Source of the DNA: Desulfurobacteriaceae bacterium
GTDB lineage: Bacteria > Aquificota > Aquificia > Desulfurobacteriales > Desulfurobacteriaceae
Direction of reading: 5' to 3'
Assembly: GCA_027068415.1 (NCBI GenBank)
Contig: JAMOTD010000002.1
Span: 1-57,072 of the forward strand
DNA: 57,072 nt
This document shows, piece after piece, positions 42,794-51,156 of the stretch. Position 1 is the stretch's first letter. The number at the start of each line of letters is the position of its first letter. A program made the position numbers and the translations under genes. The notes below the pieces were generated by a model that saw nothing but the letters and a program-made list of their open reading frames with translations, was not told the origin of the DNA and did no database searches.

Positions 42794-43679
42794 CGGAACC
42801 TCCCTTTAAAATCTGGCCGAACTGTTCTTTTAACCTATCTCTGCACTTTTCTCCGTCAATGAGGCAGGTATCAGGAATCTTATCAAGGATGGTATCTATA
42901 AACCTCGGAACCAAGTCGGTAGGCAGCTGGTTCAGTTCCATCTCCTCAAGGGTCTCCTCAATAAGGAACTCTCCCATCGGCCCCATGGTTTCTACTAAGA
43001 GCTCCCTTATCCTCTCTAACTTCTCCTGGGGAACGAATGTGGTGGGAGCTCCCTCCTCTTTCTTTTGTTTGTAGGTTTCAACCCCTTCTTCCGCTTCTTT
43101 CTCCTTTATTAGTTTGTGCTTGAGAAGAATGCTGAGGGTGTTTGTATCCTCGCTGAAGGATGTCCCAACCCTTAAGAGAGCATCCCAGATGGGAATACCT
43201 TTACATACCGAGACGAGGAGCTTCCAGCCTTCCTGAGTTATGGTTATGGGGAGCTCTGCCTCCTCCGAGAGGGTAAACTTTTTGTTCTCCTTTATTGCCT
43301 TTTTAACCTCCTCCGGCAGCTCGTCCTCTTCCTTCGTAAAGTTCATCATAACGTTTAGGGTGTCTGCGCTGCCTATTCCTTCGTAGGAGACAGGCTTCTC
43401 AAGGAAGAGGAACTTGCCCCTGTCCCATAGGGAGACGTGGTGGAGGAGGAAGTTTATTGCCTCCTCTAAGGGGATTTCCCCCGTTGCCGCCCTCTCCCTC
43501 AAGTGCTGGAGGGGAGGAACGTTTGAGGTAAAGTCAATGGCCTTGCCGTCTCTGAAGAAGATTGTTATGCTTTCCCCGTCGCTTCGGAGGTTGACCTCTC
43601 CCGATTTCTTTCCCATTGTAATAATCTGAAGGAGGTCAAGAATCTCGGTGTAGGACTTAAAGTCTCCTCGTAGCTCCAT
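42783..43679 (-). CDS. DUF4388-domain protein with C-terminal helical repeat
   Basis: 298 residues. The first 110 form a DUF4388 (PATAN-like) domain: S-Y-T-E-I-L-D-L-L-Q, T-M-G-K-K-S-G-E-V-N-L, F-F-R-D-G-K-A-I-D-F and G-K-F-L-F. The C-terminus (about 218-295) starts F-V-P-Q-E-K-L-E-R and contains G-P-M-G-E-F-L-I-E-E-T-L-E-E-M. It matches two repeats in the divergent neighbour at 43772. Proteins of this type occur in surface-motility and signalling clusters, but no role is proven. Overlaps the heme-sensor gene by 11 bp. Confidence 0.82.
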   Translation of the reverse strand: MELRGDFKSYTEILDLLQIITMGKKSGEVNLRSDGESITIFFRDGKAIDFTSNVPPLQHLRERAATGEIPLEEAINFLLHHVSLWDRGKFLFLEKPVSYEGIGSADTLNVMMNFTKEEDELPEEVKKAIKENKKFTLSEEAELPITITQEGWKLLVSVCKGIPIWDALLRVGTSFSEDTNTLSILLKHKLIKEKEAEEGVETYKQKKEEGAPTTFVPQEKLERIRELLVETMGPMGEFLIEETLEEMELNQLPTDLVPRFIDTILDKIPDTCLIDGEKCRDRLKEQFGQILKGGSDEA

Positions 43680-43731
43680 AGTGACCCCGGTTCAGGTTTA
43701 TTAAGCCAAATGAATTTAAACTAATGATTTG

Positions 43732-43737
43732 TATAAT
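43732..43737 (+). promoter_or_regulatory. Possible -10 box for the repeat-protein gene
   Basis: Perfect TATAAT, 34 bp before the ATG at 43772, in the 92-bp divergent gap that must also hold the promoter for the DUF4388/heme-sensor pair. No good -35 is seen. Confidence 0.4.
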
Positions 43738-43771
43738 AATCCTATCACACTTAAACCCTAAGAGGGAATAG

Positions 43772-44518
43772 ATGGCTAAGTCAATAAATCAGGATATTCA
43801 GGCCGGAGGAAGCGTTTACCACATTCAGACGGAGTACTATAAGTCTTCGGGTAAAATTGTAACTAACATTTTTAAAGACGGGCTTTCAGTTAAAAGGCTT
43901 GAAAAGGATGTCTCCGGTCTTTCAGAAGAGGAGCTTGACAGGGAGATTGAGAATTTTCACCGTCTCGTCCTTGAGAAATTAAGGGCCGGCAAACGCAAGC
44001 AGGAGGCCCCCGCAGAGGTTGCTCCTTCCGTTCCGACAGAGGATGCCAACTTCTTTGTTCCACGGGAGCTCTATGAAAGGTTGCTGGTTGAGATTTCCCC
44101 CTTCTTCGGGATAGCGTCGTCCTTTATTCTTGACGAAGCCATTGAGTCATCAAAGAGCTTTTCGGCCTTTCTTGAAAACCTCTCGGCCGACCTTCCTGAC
44201 GAGCAGAGGAAGCTCCTCCTCCTCAAGGTTAGACCCCTTATTGAGAAGTACCTTTCCAACTTAGAAGAAGAGAAGAAGGAGAGAACTGAGGAGATAGGGG
44301 AGGAAGAGAAGTTTGTCCTGACGGATGAGCTGAAGGATAAAATCCTTACAGTTCTCTCAGACTACTTCGGAATAATGGCTTCTGCTGTTCTTGACGAGGC
44401 GATTGAGGAGTGGGAGACCTCCGGAAAGACTTACGAGGAGCTCGTTGAAGTAATCTCCTCCCACGCCGACACTCAGGAGGAGGCTGAAGAGATAAAGACG
44501 AGGCTTATGTTTCTATAA
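43772..44518 (+). CDS. Protein with two copies of a helical repeat shared with the DUF4388 neighbour
   Basis: 248 residues, acidic. The N-terminal 70 residues include S-V-Y-H-I-Q-T-E-Y-Y and I-V-T-N-I-F-K-D-G-L, a pattern I recall from unnamed deltaproteobacterial proteins. Two related helical repeats follow: about 95-165 (F-V-P-R-E-L-Y-E-R and F-G-I-A-S-S-F-I-L-D-E-A-I-E) and 182-248 (F-V-L-T-D-E-L-K-D and F-G-I-M-A-S-A-V-L-D-E-A-I-E). Each aligns with the C-terminus of the protein at 42783-43679, so they may interact or compete for one partner. ATG with AGAGGG upstream. Function unknown. Confidence 0.78.
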   Translation: MAKSINQDIQAGGSVYHIQTEYYKSSGKIVTNIFKDGLSVKRLEKDVSGLSEEELDREIENFHRLVLEKLRAGKRKQEAPAEVAPSVPTEDANFFVPRELYERLLVEISPFFGIASSFILDEAIESSKSFSAFLENLSADLPDEQRKLLLLKVRPLIEKYLSNLEEEKKERTEEIGEEEKFVLTDELKDKILTVLSDYFGIMASAVLDEAIEEWETSGKTYEELVEVISSHADTQEEAEEIKTRLMFL

Positions 44519-45311
44519 ACTGGGGTTTAAACTCTTTTCCTACTTTTCGGCTGAAGGTTTCAAGGGCTTTAAGCTCCTCTTCTCCCAAGTGGAATTTAAG
44601 GGTCTCAAGGTATTTCCTGCAAAGTCCTTCTGAGAGCTTCAGCCCTTTTGAGTACTCCCGGCAGATTTCGTCGTAGGAGCTCTCGCCTATCTCCCTTGAC
44701 TTTAAGAGCCTTCTGTAGAACTCCTCCACTTCGTCTTTCTTCTCCCCGTAGCTCTCTCTCCTTACCGCCCAGAGGGCAAATACGAAGGGAAGTCCCGTTA
44801 TGTTGTACCACTCCTCTGCCAAGTCGTAGACAAAGGGGTAGCGCTTAAAGTGAAGGAGTTTAAGGGCGTCGTCCCCTATGGCAAGGAGGGCCTTTGGGTT
44901 TGCCGGCAGGTCGCTATCTTTTAGGGAGTAGTAGTGGAAGTTGGGCTCAACCCCGTAAACTTCCCTGAGAATGTACTTCAGGAGCTCCTTTGAGGTCATT
45001 GAAGAGCGGGTGAGCCACACGTCCTTCCTGTGGAGCTGGTGAATGGGAACTGTTGATAGGAACAGAACGCTTATAACCCGTTTCTTTGCCGAGATTGAGA
45101 AGTCCGGCAGGAGCAGGTATCTCTCTTGATTTGCTACGTACTCGTAAGAGGAGATTACCGAAACGTCAAGTAGTCCCTCCCTTAAAAGTCTGTTGAGCTC
45201 CGATGGGACGTCATCTATAAACTCAATCCTCTCTGAAGGTACTTTCCCCTTTATAAAGCCGTAGTAGACGGGAACTGTGTTGAGGTACTCAATTTTCCCT
45301 ACCCTTAACAT
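44505..45311 (-). CDS. mqnA: Chorismate dehydratase (futalosine menaquinone pathway)
   Basis: Removes water from chorismate to 3-enolpyruvylbenzoate, the first futalosine-pathway step, about 268 residues. L-R-V-G-K-I-E-Y-L-N-T-V-P-V-Y-Y at the start, S-V-I-S-S-Y-E-Y, T-R-S-S-M-T-S (substrate loop) and L-L-A-I-G-D-D-A-L are all typical of MqnA. ATG at 45311 fits the family N-terminus better than the open frame to 45347. The gene overlaps its upstream neighbour by 7 bp and the convergent repeat protein by 14 bp. It implies menaquinone as the membrane quinone, probably the partner of cytochrome bd. Confidence 0.93.
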   Translation of the reverse strand: MLRVGKIEYLNTVPVYYGFIKGKVPSERIEFIDDVPSELNRLLREGLLDVSVISSYEYVANQERYLLLPDFSISAKKRVISVLFLSTVPIHQLHRKDVWLTRSSMTSKELLKYILREVYGVEPNFHYYSLKDSDLPANPKALLAIGDDALKLLHFKRYPFVYDLAEEWYNITGLPFVFALWAVRRESYGEKKDEVEEFYRRLLKSREIGESSYDEICREYSKGLKLSEGLCRKYLETLKFHLGEEELKALETFSRKVGKEFKPQFIET

Positions 45312-46231
45312 TCCCTTAACCTCTGCAGAGTTCTGCAAACCGAGCAAACGGGAGCGGTTGTCGGCATTCCGCAGACTTCACACTCATTGAGCTCAACTTT
45401 TTCCTTGACCTCTCTCTCAAAAATCGGCCTCGCTTTCTTTAAGAACTCCTTGTAGAACCTGAGCTTCGTTCCCGGCATCTGGTGTTCAAGGTAGGCAAGA
45501 GCTCTCTTAAAGTGGATCGAGGTTGCCTCTTTTGCGTTGGGGCACCCGGTCTCCACGTACTCAATCCCGTTGAGTATTGCATAGCTTACGGTTTCCTTCT
45601 CCGTTAGGAAGCAGAAGGGCTTAACCTTTCTTGCAAAACCCCCCTCTTCCGGCAGGACGGGGCTCTGCCTTCCCAGGTACCCTATCTCCCACCTTACTGT
45701 GTTTGATAGTAGCAGGGCGCTCTCGTCGTCAAGGTTGTGTCCCGTTGCAACCACTTTAAATCCGTGCTCCCTTGCTACTTTATTCATCAGGTAGCGCTTG
45801 AAACTTCCGCAGACCGAGCAGACGTCTTTTCTGCCTGCTCCCCTTGCAATCTCCTCTATCGTGTAGCCCAATTCCTCTTTCAGGTTAAAGACTATTAAAG
45901 GCCTGCCTATTCTCTCTGCAAACTTTCGGCAGATTTCAAGGGACTTTTTTGAGTACTCCCATCCCTCAATTCCGAGGGAGATGTGGAAGCCGTAGGTCTC
46001 GTAGCCCAGTTTGTTTAGGGCGAACCAGAGGGCTAAGCTGTCCTTACCCCCCGAAACGGCAACAAGGACTTTTTCTTTCCGAGAGAACATCTTGAACTCT
46101 TTTATGGTCTTTTCGGTCTGCCTCTCAAACCACTCAATAAAGTGCTCCCTGCACAGGGCGAGCCTGTGGTGGCGCAGGTATATTGTGGCTTTCGTCCTCT
46201 TTCCCTTACTCTTGCAGATTTTACAGAGCAC
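45305..46231 (-). CDS. ttuA: tRNA 2-thiolation protein (TtuA family)
   Basis: PP-loop ATPase that thiolates uridine in tRNA (position 54 in Thermus), stabilising tRNA at high temperature, 308 residues. An N-terminal zinc finger (C-K-I-C ... C-R-E-H), P-loop V-A-V-S-G-G-K-D-S, cluster cysteines in D-V-C-S-V-C-G and V-E-T-G-C-P-N-A, and a second zinc finger (C-E-V-C ... C-S-V-C) at the end. Relative TtcA acts on position 32 and lacks both zinc fingers, so TtuA is preferred. GTG at 46231 overlaps the upstream kinase gene. Confidence 0.88.
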   Translation of the reverse strand: MLCKICKSKGKRTKATIYLRHHRLALCREHFIEWFERQTEKTIKEFKMFSRKEKVLVAVSGGKDSLALWFALNKLGYETYGFHISLGIEGWEYSKKSLEICRKFAERIGRPLIVFNLKEELGYTIEEIARGAGRKDVCSVCGSFKRYLMNKVAREHGFKVVATGHNLDDESALLLSNTVRWEIGYLGRQSPVLPEEGGFARKVKPFCFLTEKETVSYAILNGIEYVETGCPNAKEATSIHFKRALAYLEHQMPGTKLRFYKEFLKKARPIFEREVKEKVELNECEVCGMPTTAPVCSVCRTLQRLREC

Positions 46232-47186
46232 TCTTTAATGCCTCCTTAAGCTCCTTCAGGCTGACCGTTGCCGTCCCCACTTTTCCCACGACTATTCCCG
46301 CAGCAAGGTTCGCCACCTCAGCCGCGGTGAAGGGGTCTGCCCCGCTTACAAAGGCAAGGGCAAAGGCGCTTATTACAGTATCTCCGGCTCCGGTAACGTC
46401 GTAGACCTGTTTAGCCCTCGTCGGAATGTGCTTCGTCTCCTGAGGGGTTATTACCGACATTCCCTTTTCGCTTCGCGTTATAACTGCAAAGTCAAGTTTA
46501 AACCGCTCTATTAGCTTCCTTCCGGCTATTTCTGCCTCTCTGTCGCTCTCGGGCTTTATTCCTACCGCCTGAAAGGTCTCCTTTACGTTGGGGGTCATTG
46601 TCGTGATTTCACTGTAAACCCGAAAGTTTTTCTCCTTCGGATCAAGGAAGACTGGCGTTCTCCTCTTTATCTCTCCGGTTATCCCAAAGAGCTCCCCCGT
46701 AATTACACCCTTACCGTAATCGGAGATTACTACTGCGTCAAATTCCCCGTAGTTTTCCTTGAGGAATGAGAGGATTTTCTCCTTAACTTTCTGTGGAACT
46801 TCCTCTTTACACTCCCAGTCAACCCTGAGGAGCTGCTGGGAGGAGGCGATAATCCTCGTCTTCCTCGTTGTAGGCCTTGAGGGCTCTACTATGAGGGTTT
46901 CGGTGGGAGCTCCCAGCTCCTTTAAGAGTTCCTTCAGTCTCTCTCCGGCCTTATCCTCTCCGACTACCCCTAAGGGAATGGGGTTTGCCCCTAAGGAGAG
47001 GAGGTTTGCAACTACGTTTGCCGCCCCTCCCGGCCTTACCTTAATCTCCCTTGCCTCAACTACCGGAACGGGAGCTTCGGGAGAAATTCTCTCAACTTTA
47101 CCCTCTATGTACTCGTCAAGCATAAAGTCGCCGATAACGAGGATTTTCTTTCCCCTGAACCTTTCAAGGAGTTGCGGGTTAAACAA
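46221..47186 (-). CDS. rfaE1: Heptose-7-phosphate kinase (HldE/RfaE kinase domain)
   Basis: Phosphorylates D-glycero-beta-D-manno-heptose 7-phosphate on the way to ADP-heptose for the LPS core. 321 residues, PfkB fold: V-I-G-D-F-M-L-D-E-Y-I-E-G near the start, G-G-A-A-N-V-V-A-N-L, and catalytic D-V-T-G-A-G-D-T-V-I. The adenylyltransferase domain of two-domain HldE is absent, so that step is a separate gene elsewhere. TTG at 47186 overlaps radC by 8 bp. Confidence 0.92.
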   Translation of the reverse strand: MFNPQLLERFRGKKILVIGDFMLDEYIEGKVERISPEAPVPVVEAREIKVRPGGAANVVANLLSLGANPIPLGVVGEDKAGERLKELLKELGAPTETLIVEPSRPTTRKTRIIASSQQLLRVDWECKEEVPQKVKEKILSFLKENYGEFDAVVISDYGKGVITGELFGITGEIKRRTPVFLDPKEKNFRVYSEITTMTPNVKETFQAVGIKPESDREAEIAGRKLIERFKLDFAVITRSEKGMSVITPQETKHIPTRAKQVYDVTGAGDTVISAFALAFVSGADPFTAAEVANLAAGIVVGKVGTATVSLKELKEALKSAL

Positions 47187-47850
47187 GTCCTTCCCCCTTG
47201 AAGCTGAAGAATTCCTCTCCTGCGGCTATTATGTGGTCAAGGAGCTCTATTCCCAGTATAGTGCAGGCCTCCTTAACCTGACGGGTGAGCTTTAGGTCTT
47301 CAGGGGATGGCTCGGGGTTTTCTGAAGGGTGGTTGTGAAAGAGGATTATCCCCTCTGCAAGGTCCTTTACCGCAGGCCTTAAAATTTCTTTTGCCCTGAC
47401 CGAGACCCTATTTGCTCCACCCCTTGCAACCCTGTGAATTCCGATTACCTCTCCTTTTGAGTTGAGGGTTATTACTCCTAATTCCTCAACTTTAAGAGTT
47501 TCAACAATCGGCCTTATTAGGTTGAAGGCCTCCTGAGGGCTTCTTACCCTTTTGGGGCTCTCACTCCTCTTGGCCCGCCTTCCCAGCTCAAAGGCTGCGG
47601 CGAGGGTTATTGCCTTTGCAAGACCGAGCCCTTTAAAGGATGTGAGCTCCCTCAGGGAGACCTCGGCTATTCCTTTTAAACCTTTAAACTCCTTTAGGAG
47701 CTCCCTTGCCAGCGTAAGGGCACTCTTTCCGTTTGTTCCCGTCCTTAAAAGGATTGCGAGGAGCTCCCCGTCGGTAAGGTTCTCGGCTCCCACCTTCAGG
47801 AGCTTCTCCCTCGGTCTATCCTCTGCTGGGAGCTCCTTAATTTTCTCCAA
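47179..47850 (-). CDS. radC: RadC-family JAB-domain protein
   Basis: About 223 residues. A helix-hairpin-helix part (F-K-G-L-G-L-A-K-A) is followed by an MPN/JAB metal motif H-N-H-P-S-E-N-P-E-P-S-P-E-D, the hallmark of RadC. Its role in DNA repair is doubted in E. coli. TTG at 47850, preceded by GGGGAG, is preferred; TTG at 47865 is the in-frame alternative. It starts inside or right after the end of ileS. Confidence 0.93.
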   Translation of the reverse strand: MEKIKELPAEDRPREKLLKVGAENLTDGELLAILLRTGTNGKSALTLARELLKEFKGLKGIAEVSLRELTSFKGLGLAKAITLAAAFELGRRAKRSESPKRVRSPQEAFNLIRPIVETLKVEELGVITLNSKGEVIGIHRVARGGANRVSVRAKEILRPAVKDLAEGIILFHNHPSENPEPSPEDLKLTRQVKEACTILGIELLDHIIAAGEEFFSFKGEGLV

Positions 47851-47851
47851 A

Positions 47852-50632
47852 TTACTCCCCTTCAAGCTCTTTTAAGACCTCTCTACACCTGGGGCAGACT
47901 CCGTCAATGAGCTGTGCGTACATCCAACACCTGGGGCACTTCTCCCCTTTTGCCCTTTCAACTACTACTTTAACCCCTTTTAGGGTTTCCTCGTCCTCAA
48001 CGGCGTCCTGTGGAGCTCCCTCTAAGGGTAGAACCTCGGCCTGTGAGGTTATGAAGACGAAGGAGAGCTCCTTCTCGTACTCCTTTAGGAGGCTGTAGAG
48101 CTCCTCTCCTGCATAGACCTTAACTGAGGCTTCAAGGGGGTGGCTTATGAGCTCCTTCCTCCTTGCCTCCTCAAGGGCTTTGTTCACCACCCCTTTAACC
48201 TTTATGAGGGTATTCCACCTCTCCAAAATCTCACCGTCAAGCTCCTCACACAGGGGCGGGAACTCCTCAAGGAAGATTGACTCCTTCTCCCTGCCGGGAA
48301 GGTGGGAGTAGGCCTCTTCTGCAGTAAAGGAGAGAATCGGTGCTATTAGGGTTAGGAGGCCGTGGAGAATTCCGTAAATTGCCGTCTGGGAGCTCCTCCT
48401 CCTCTTTGAGTCGGGAGCTTCACAGTAGAGGGAGTCCTTACTTATGTCAAGGTAGACGGCCGAGAGCTCGTTTGAGCAGTACTCGTAAAGCCTCCTGAAG
48501 ATTCTGTTAAACCTGTACTCCTCGTAGTCCTTTATTACATCGTTTGTAAGCTGGTAGAACCTGTTGAGTGCCCACCTGTCTATCTCGTGGAGCTCGTCGT
48601 AGGGAAGAGCCTCGTCCGGGTTGAAGTCGTAGAGGTTCCCCAGCATAAACCTGATTGTGTTCCTGATTTTCCTATAGGCGTCGCTGACCGTCTTTAAGAT
48701 GTTGTGTGAAATCCTTACGTCTTCAGTAAAGTTCTCGCTTGCAACCCACAGCCTAAGGATATCTGCCCCGAACTGCTTTATAACGTCAAGGGGGGAAATT
48801 ACGTTCCCAAGGCTCTTGCTCATCTTGTAGCCCTTTTCGTCAAGGGTGAAACCGTGGGTGAGAACCGAGCAGTAGGGCGCCCTGCCCCTCGTTCCGCAGG
48901 CCTCTAATAGACTTGCCTGGAACCAACCCCTGTGCTGGTCTGAGCCCTCAAGGTAGAGGTCTGCCGGCCAGCGGAGCTCAGGCCTCTTCTCAAGGACTGC
49001 ACCGTGGGAGGAGCCCGAGTCAAACCAGACGTCTAAGATGTCGGTTTCCTTCTCAAACTCCTCTCCGCCGCACTTGGGACACCTGAAACTCTCGGGAAGG
49101 AGCTCTTTAGCGCTTTTTGTGTACCAGGCGTCGGCGCTCTCTTTCTCAAAAATTTCTGCAACCCTGTCGGCAATCTCTTTGCTGAAAATTACCTCTCCGC
49201 ACTTTTTACAGTAGAAGGCAACTATCGGAACGCCCCAAATCCTCTGCCTTGAAATGCACCAGTCGGGGCGGCTCTCAACCATGTTCCTTATTCTCGTCCT
49301 TCCCCACTCGGGTATCCACTTAACCCTGTCAATCTCTTTAAGGGCAACCTCCCTGAGCGTGGGGCTCCCCTTATCCATTGCAATAAACCACTGAGGAGTG
49401 GCCCTAAAGATTACCTTTCCCTTACACCTCCAGCAGTGGGGGTAGGAGTGGGTGATTTTCCCCGCAAATAGGAGATTGCCGCTCTCCTTTAACCTCTCAA
49501 TAATTACGGGGTTTGCGTCCCATATTTTCATTCCTTTAAGCCACTGGGGAGCTTCCTCTGTAAACCTTCCGTAGTCGTCAACGGGGACGAGAACCGGAAG
49601 GCCGTACTTAAGGCCTACCTGATAGTCCTCCTCTCCGTGGCCGGGGGCGATGTGAACCAAACCGGTTCCCGTATCCGAGGCAACGTAGTCTGCTAAGACT
49701 ACTCTTCCTTCCCTCTCAACGAAGGGGTGGGTGTAGGTTAGGCCCTCAAGCTCTGTTCCTTTAACCTCTTTAACTACCTCTCCCTCAAGGCCTGTCTTCT
49801 CCCTGAAGTCGGAGAGGAGCTCCTTGGCAACAATCAGGTTTCCTTTCTCAGTTTTAAACAGGGCGTAGGTTAGCTCCGGGTTGACCGCAACCGCGACGTT
49901 TGCCGGCAGAGTCCAGGGAGTTGTCGTCCAGATTACTAAGTAGCTGTCCTGCGGAAGGCCTTTCTCTTGGGGGTTTTTGACCTTAAAGGCAACGTAAATT
50001 GAGGGAGAGGTTTCATCTCCATACTCAATCTCAGCCTCTGCAAGGGCCGTTATACAGGAGGGACACCAGTAAACCGGCTTCTTTGCCCTGTAAACGAGCC
50101 CCTTCTCAAAGAACTTCCCCAGCTCCCTTACTATGTCGGCCTGGTATTTGGGGTCCATAGTTATGTAGGGGTTCTCCCAGTCGCCAATTACCCCCAACCT
50201 TATGAACTCTTCTTTCTGGGTCTTTACCCACTTCTCCGCGTACGCCCTACACTTCTTCCTTACCTCTACCGGGTCAACCTCGTCCTTTCTCTTTCTTATT
50301 TCCTTAAATACCGCCCTCTCAATAGGGAGGCCGTGGCAGTCCCAGCCGGGGACGAAGGGGGTCTGGTACCCCTGCATCGCCTTTGACTTAATTACTATGT
50401 CTTTAAGGATTTTATTAAGGGCGTGGCCTATGTGAATGTGGCCGTTTGCGTAGGGAGGTCCGTCGTGGAGGATAAACTTGTCGTCGCACTTGTGCTCACT
50501 CAGGAGCTTTTTGTAGAGCTCCATCTCCTGCCACTTCTTGAGTATTTCAGGCTCCCTTTTGGGAAGGTTCCCCCTCATGGGGAAGTCGGTTTTGGGAAGG
50601 TTTAGAGTATCCTTGTAATCCTTGCCGGCCAT
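47852..50632 (-). CDS. ileS: Isoleucyl-tRNA synthetase
   Basis: Charges tRNA-Ile, 926 residues, the bacterial length. HIGH motif in G-H-I-H-I-G-H-A-L-N, the CP1 editing domain (W-T-T-T-P-W-T-L-P-A-N), K-M-S-K-S at Y-K-M-S-K-S-L-G-N, and a C-terminal zinc site C-P-R-C-W plus C-P-R-C. ATG at 50632 has AGGAGG upstream. On the minus strand TAAAAT (50662-50667) about 30 bp further upstream may be its -10 box. Confidence 0.98.
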   Translation of the reverse strand: MAGKDYKDTLNLPKTDFPMRGNLPKREPEILKKWQEMELYKKLLSEHKCDDKFILHDGPPYANGHIHIGHALNKILKDIVIKSKAMQGYQTPFVPGWDCHGLPIERAVFKEIRKRKDEVDPVEVRKKCRAYAEKWVKTQKEEFIRLGVIGDWENPYITMDPKYQADIVRELGKFFEKGLVYRAKKPVYWCPSCITALAEAEIEYGDETSPSIYVAFKVKNPQEKGLPQDSYLVIWTTTPWTLPANVAVAVNPELTYALFKTEKGNLIVAKELLSDFREKTGLEGEVVKEVKGTELEGLTYTHPFVEREGRVVLADYVASDTGTGLVHIAPGHGEEDYQVGLKYGLPVLVPVDDYGRFTEEAPQWLKGMKIWDANPVIIERLKESGNLLFAGKITHSYPHCWRCKGKVIFRATPQWFIAMDKGSPTLREVALKEIDRVKWIPEWGRTRIRNMVESRPDWCISRQRIWGVPIVAFYCKKCGEVIFSKEIADRVAEIFEKESADAWYTKSAKELLPESFRCPKCGGEEFEKETDILDVWFDSGSSHGAVLEKRPELRWPADLYLEGSDQHRGWFQASLLEACGTRGRAPYCSVLTHGFTLDEKGYKMSKSLGNVISPLDVIKQFGADILRLWVASENFTEDVRISHNILKTVSDAYRKIRNTIRFMLGNLYDFNPDEALPYDELHEIDRWALNRFYQLTNDVIKDYEEYRFNRIFRRLYEYCSNELSAVYLDISKDSLYCEAPDSKRRRSSQTAIYGILHGLLTLIAPILSFTAEEAYSHLPGREKESIFLEEFPPLCEELDGEILERWNTLIKVKGVVNKALEEARRKELISHPLEASVKVYAGEELYSLLKEYEKELSFVFITSQAEVLPLEGAPQDAVEDEETLKGVKVVVERAKGEKCPRCWMYAQLIDGVCPRCREVLKELEGE

Positions 50633-50714
50633 TTACATTCCTCCTGCCGTTTGTGGCTCTATTTTAGCAGAGGTTAAGGGAAAGGGAGCCTTTAAGGGAA
50701 GGGGGCAGGAAACC

Positions 50715-51113
50715 CTACCCCTCGGTGTGGGCCCTGTGGCACTCAACAAGGTTGTCTATGTCGCCGTCAAGGACGAAGACGTTGACGTAGCCCATTGCCT
50801 CAAGGAATCCTGCAACTCTGTTTGCGAGCTTTCCGGTCTTACAGCCTACGAGTACCGGGTGGTTCTTGGGTTTGGGGAGCCTGTCAAGGTTTTCGGGGAA
50901 CTCGGGGTAGGGAATGTAGACCGCTCCGGGAATTCCGATTTCCTCCGCGTTCTCCCTCTCAACGTGTTCGGGAGGTCTTACGTCAAGGATGTAGGCTCCC
51001 AGCTCCTTAATCAGCTCCCTTGCCTTGTGGAGGTCAACATTACCGTAGAGGGGCTTATCCTTGTCGGCCTTGATTGCCTCCCTCAGGTTCTCAATTAGGA
51101 CTTCAATGCTCAT
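50715..51113 (-). CDS. Rhodanese-domain sulfurtransferase
   Basis: Single rhodanese domain, 132 residues, cytoplasmic. Active-site loop G-C-K-T-G-K-L-A-N-R holds the catalytic Cys, and D-V-R-P-P-E-H-V-E is the usual first motif. Family members carry persulfide sulfur, for example to cofactors, tRNA thiolation or sulfur respiration. ATG at 51113 with GGAGGGAGAG. Separated by gaps of 82 bp from ileS and 43 bp from gpmI. Confidence 0.88.
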   Translation of the reverse strand: MSIEVLIENLREAIKADKDKPLYGNVDLHKARELIKELGAYILDVRPPEHVERENAEEIGIPGAVYIPYPEFPENLDRLPKPKNHPVLVGCKTGKLANRVAGFLEAMGYVNVFVLDGDIDNLVECHRAHTEG

Positions 51114-51156
51114 CTCTCCCTCCTTCTATTTGGGTTCTAACTTTAATTTAAATTTT

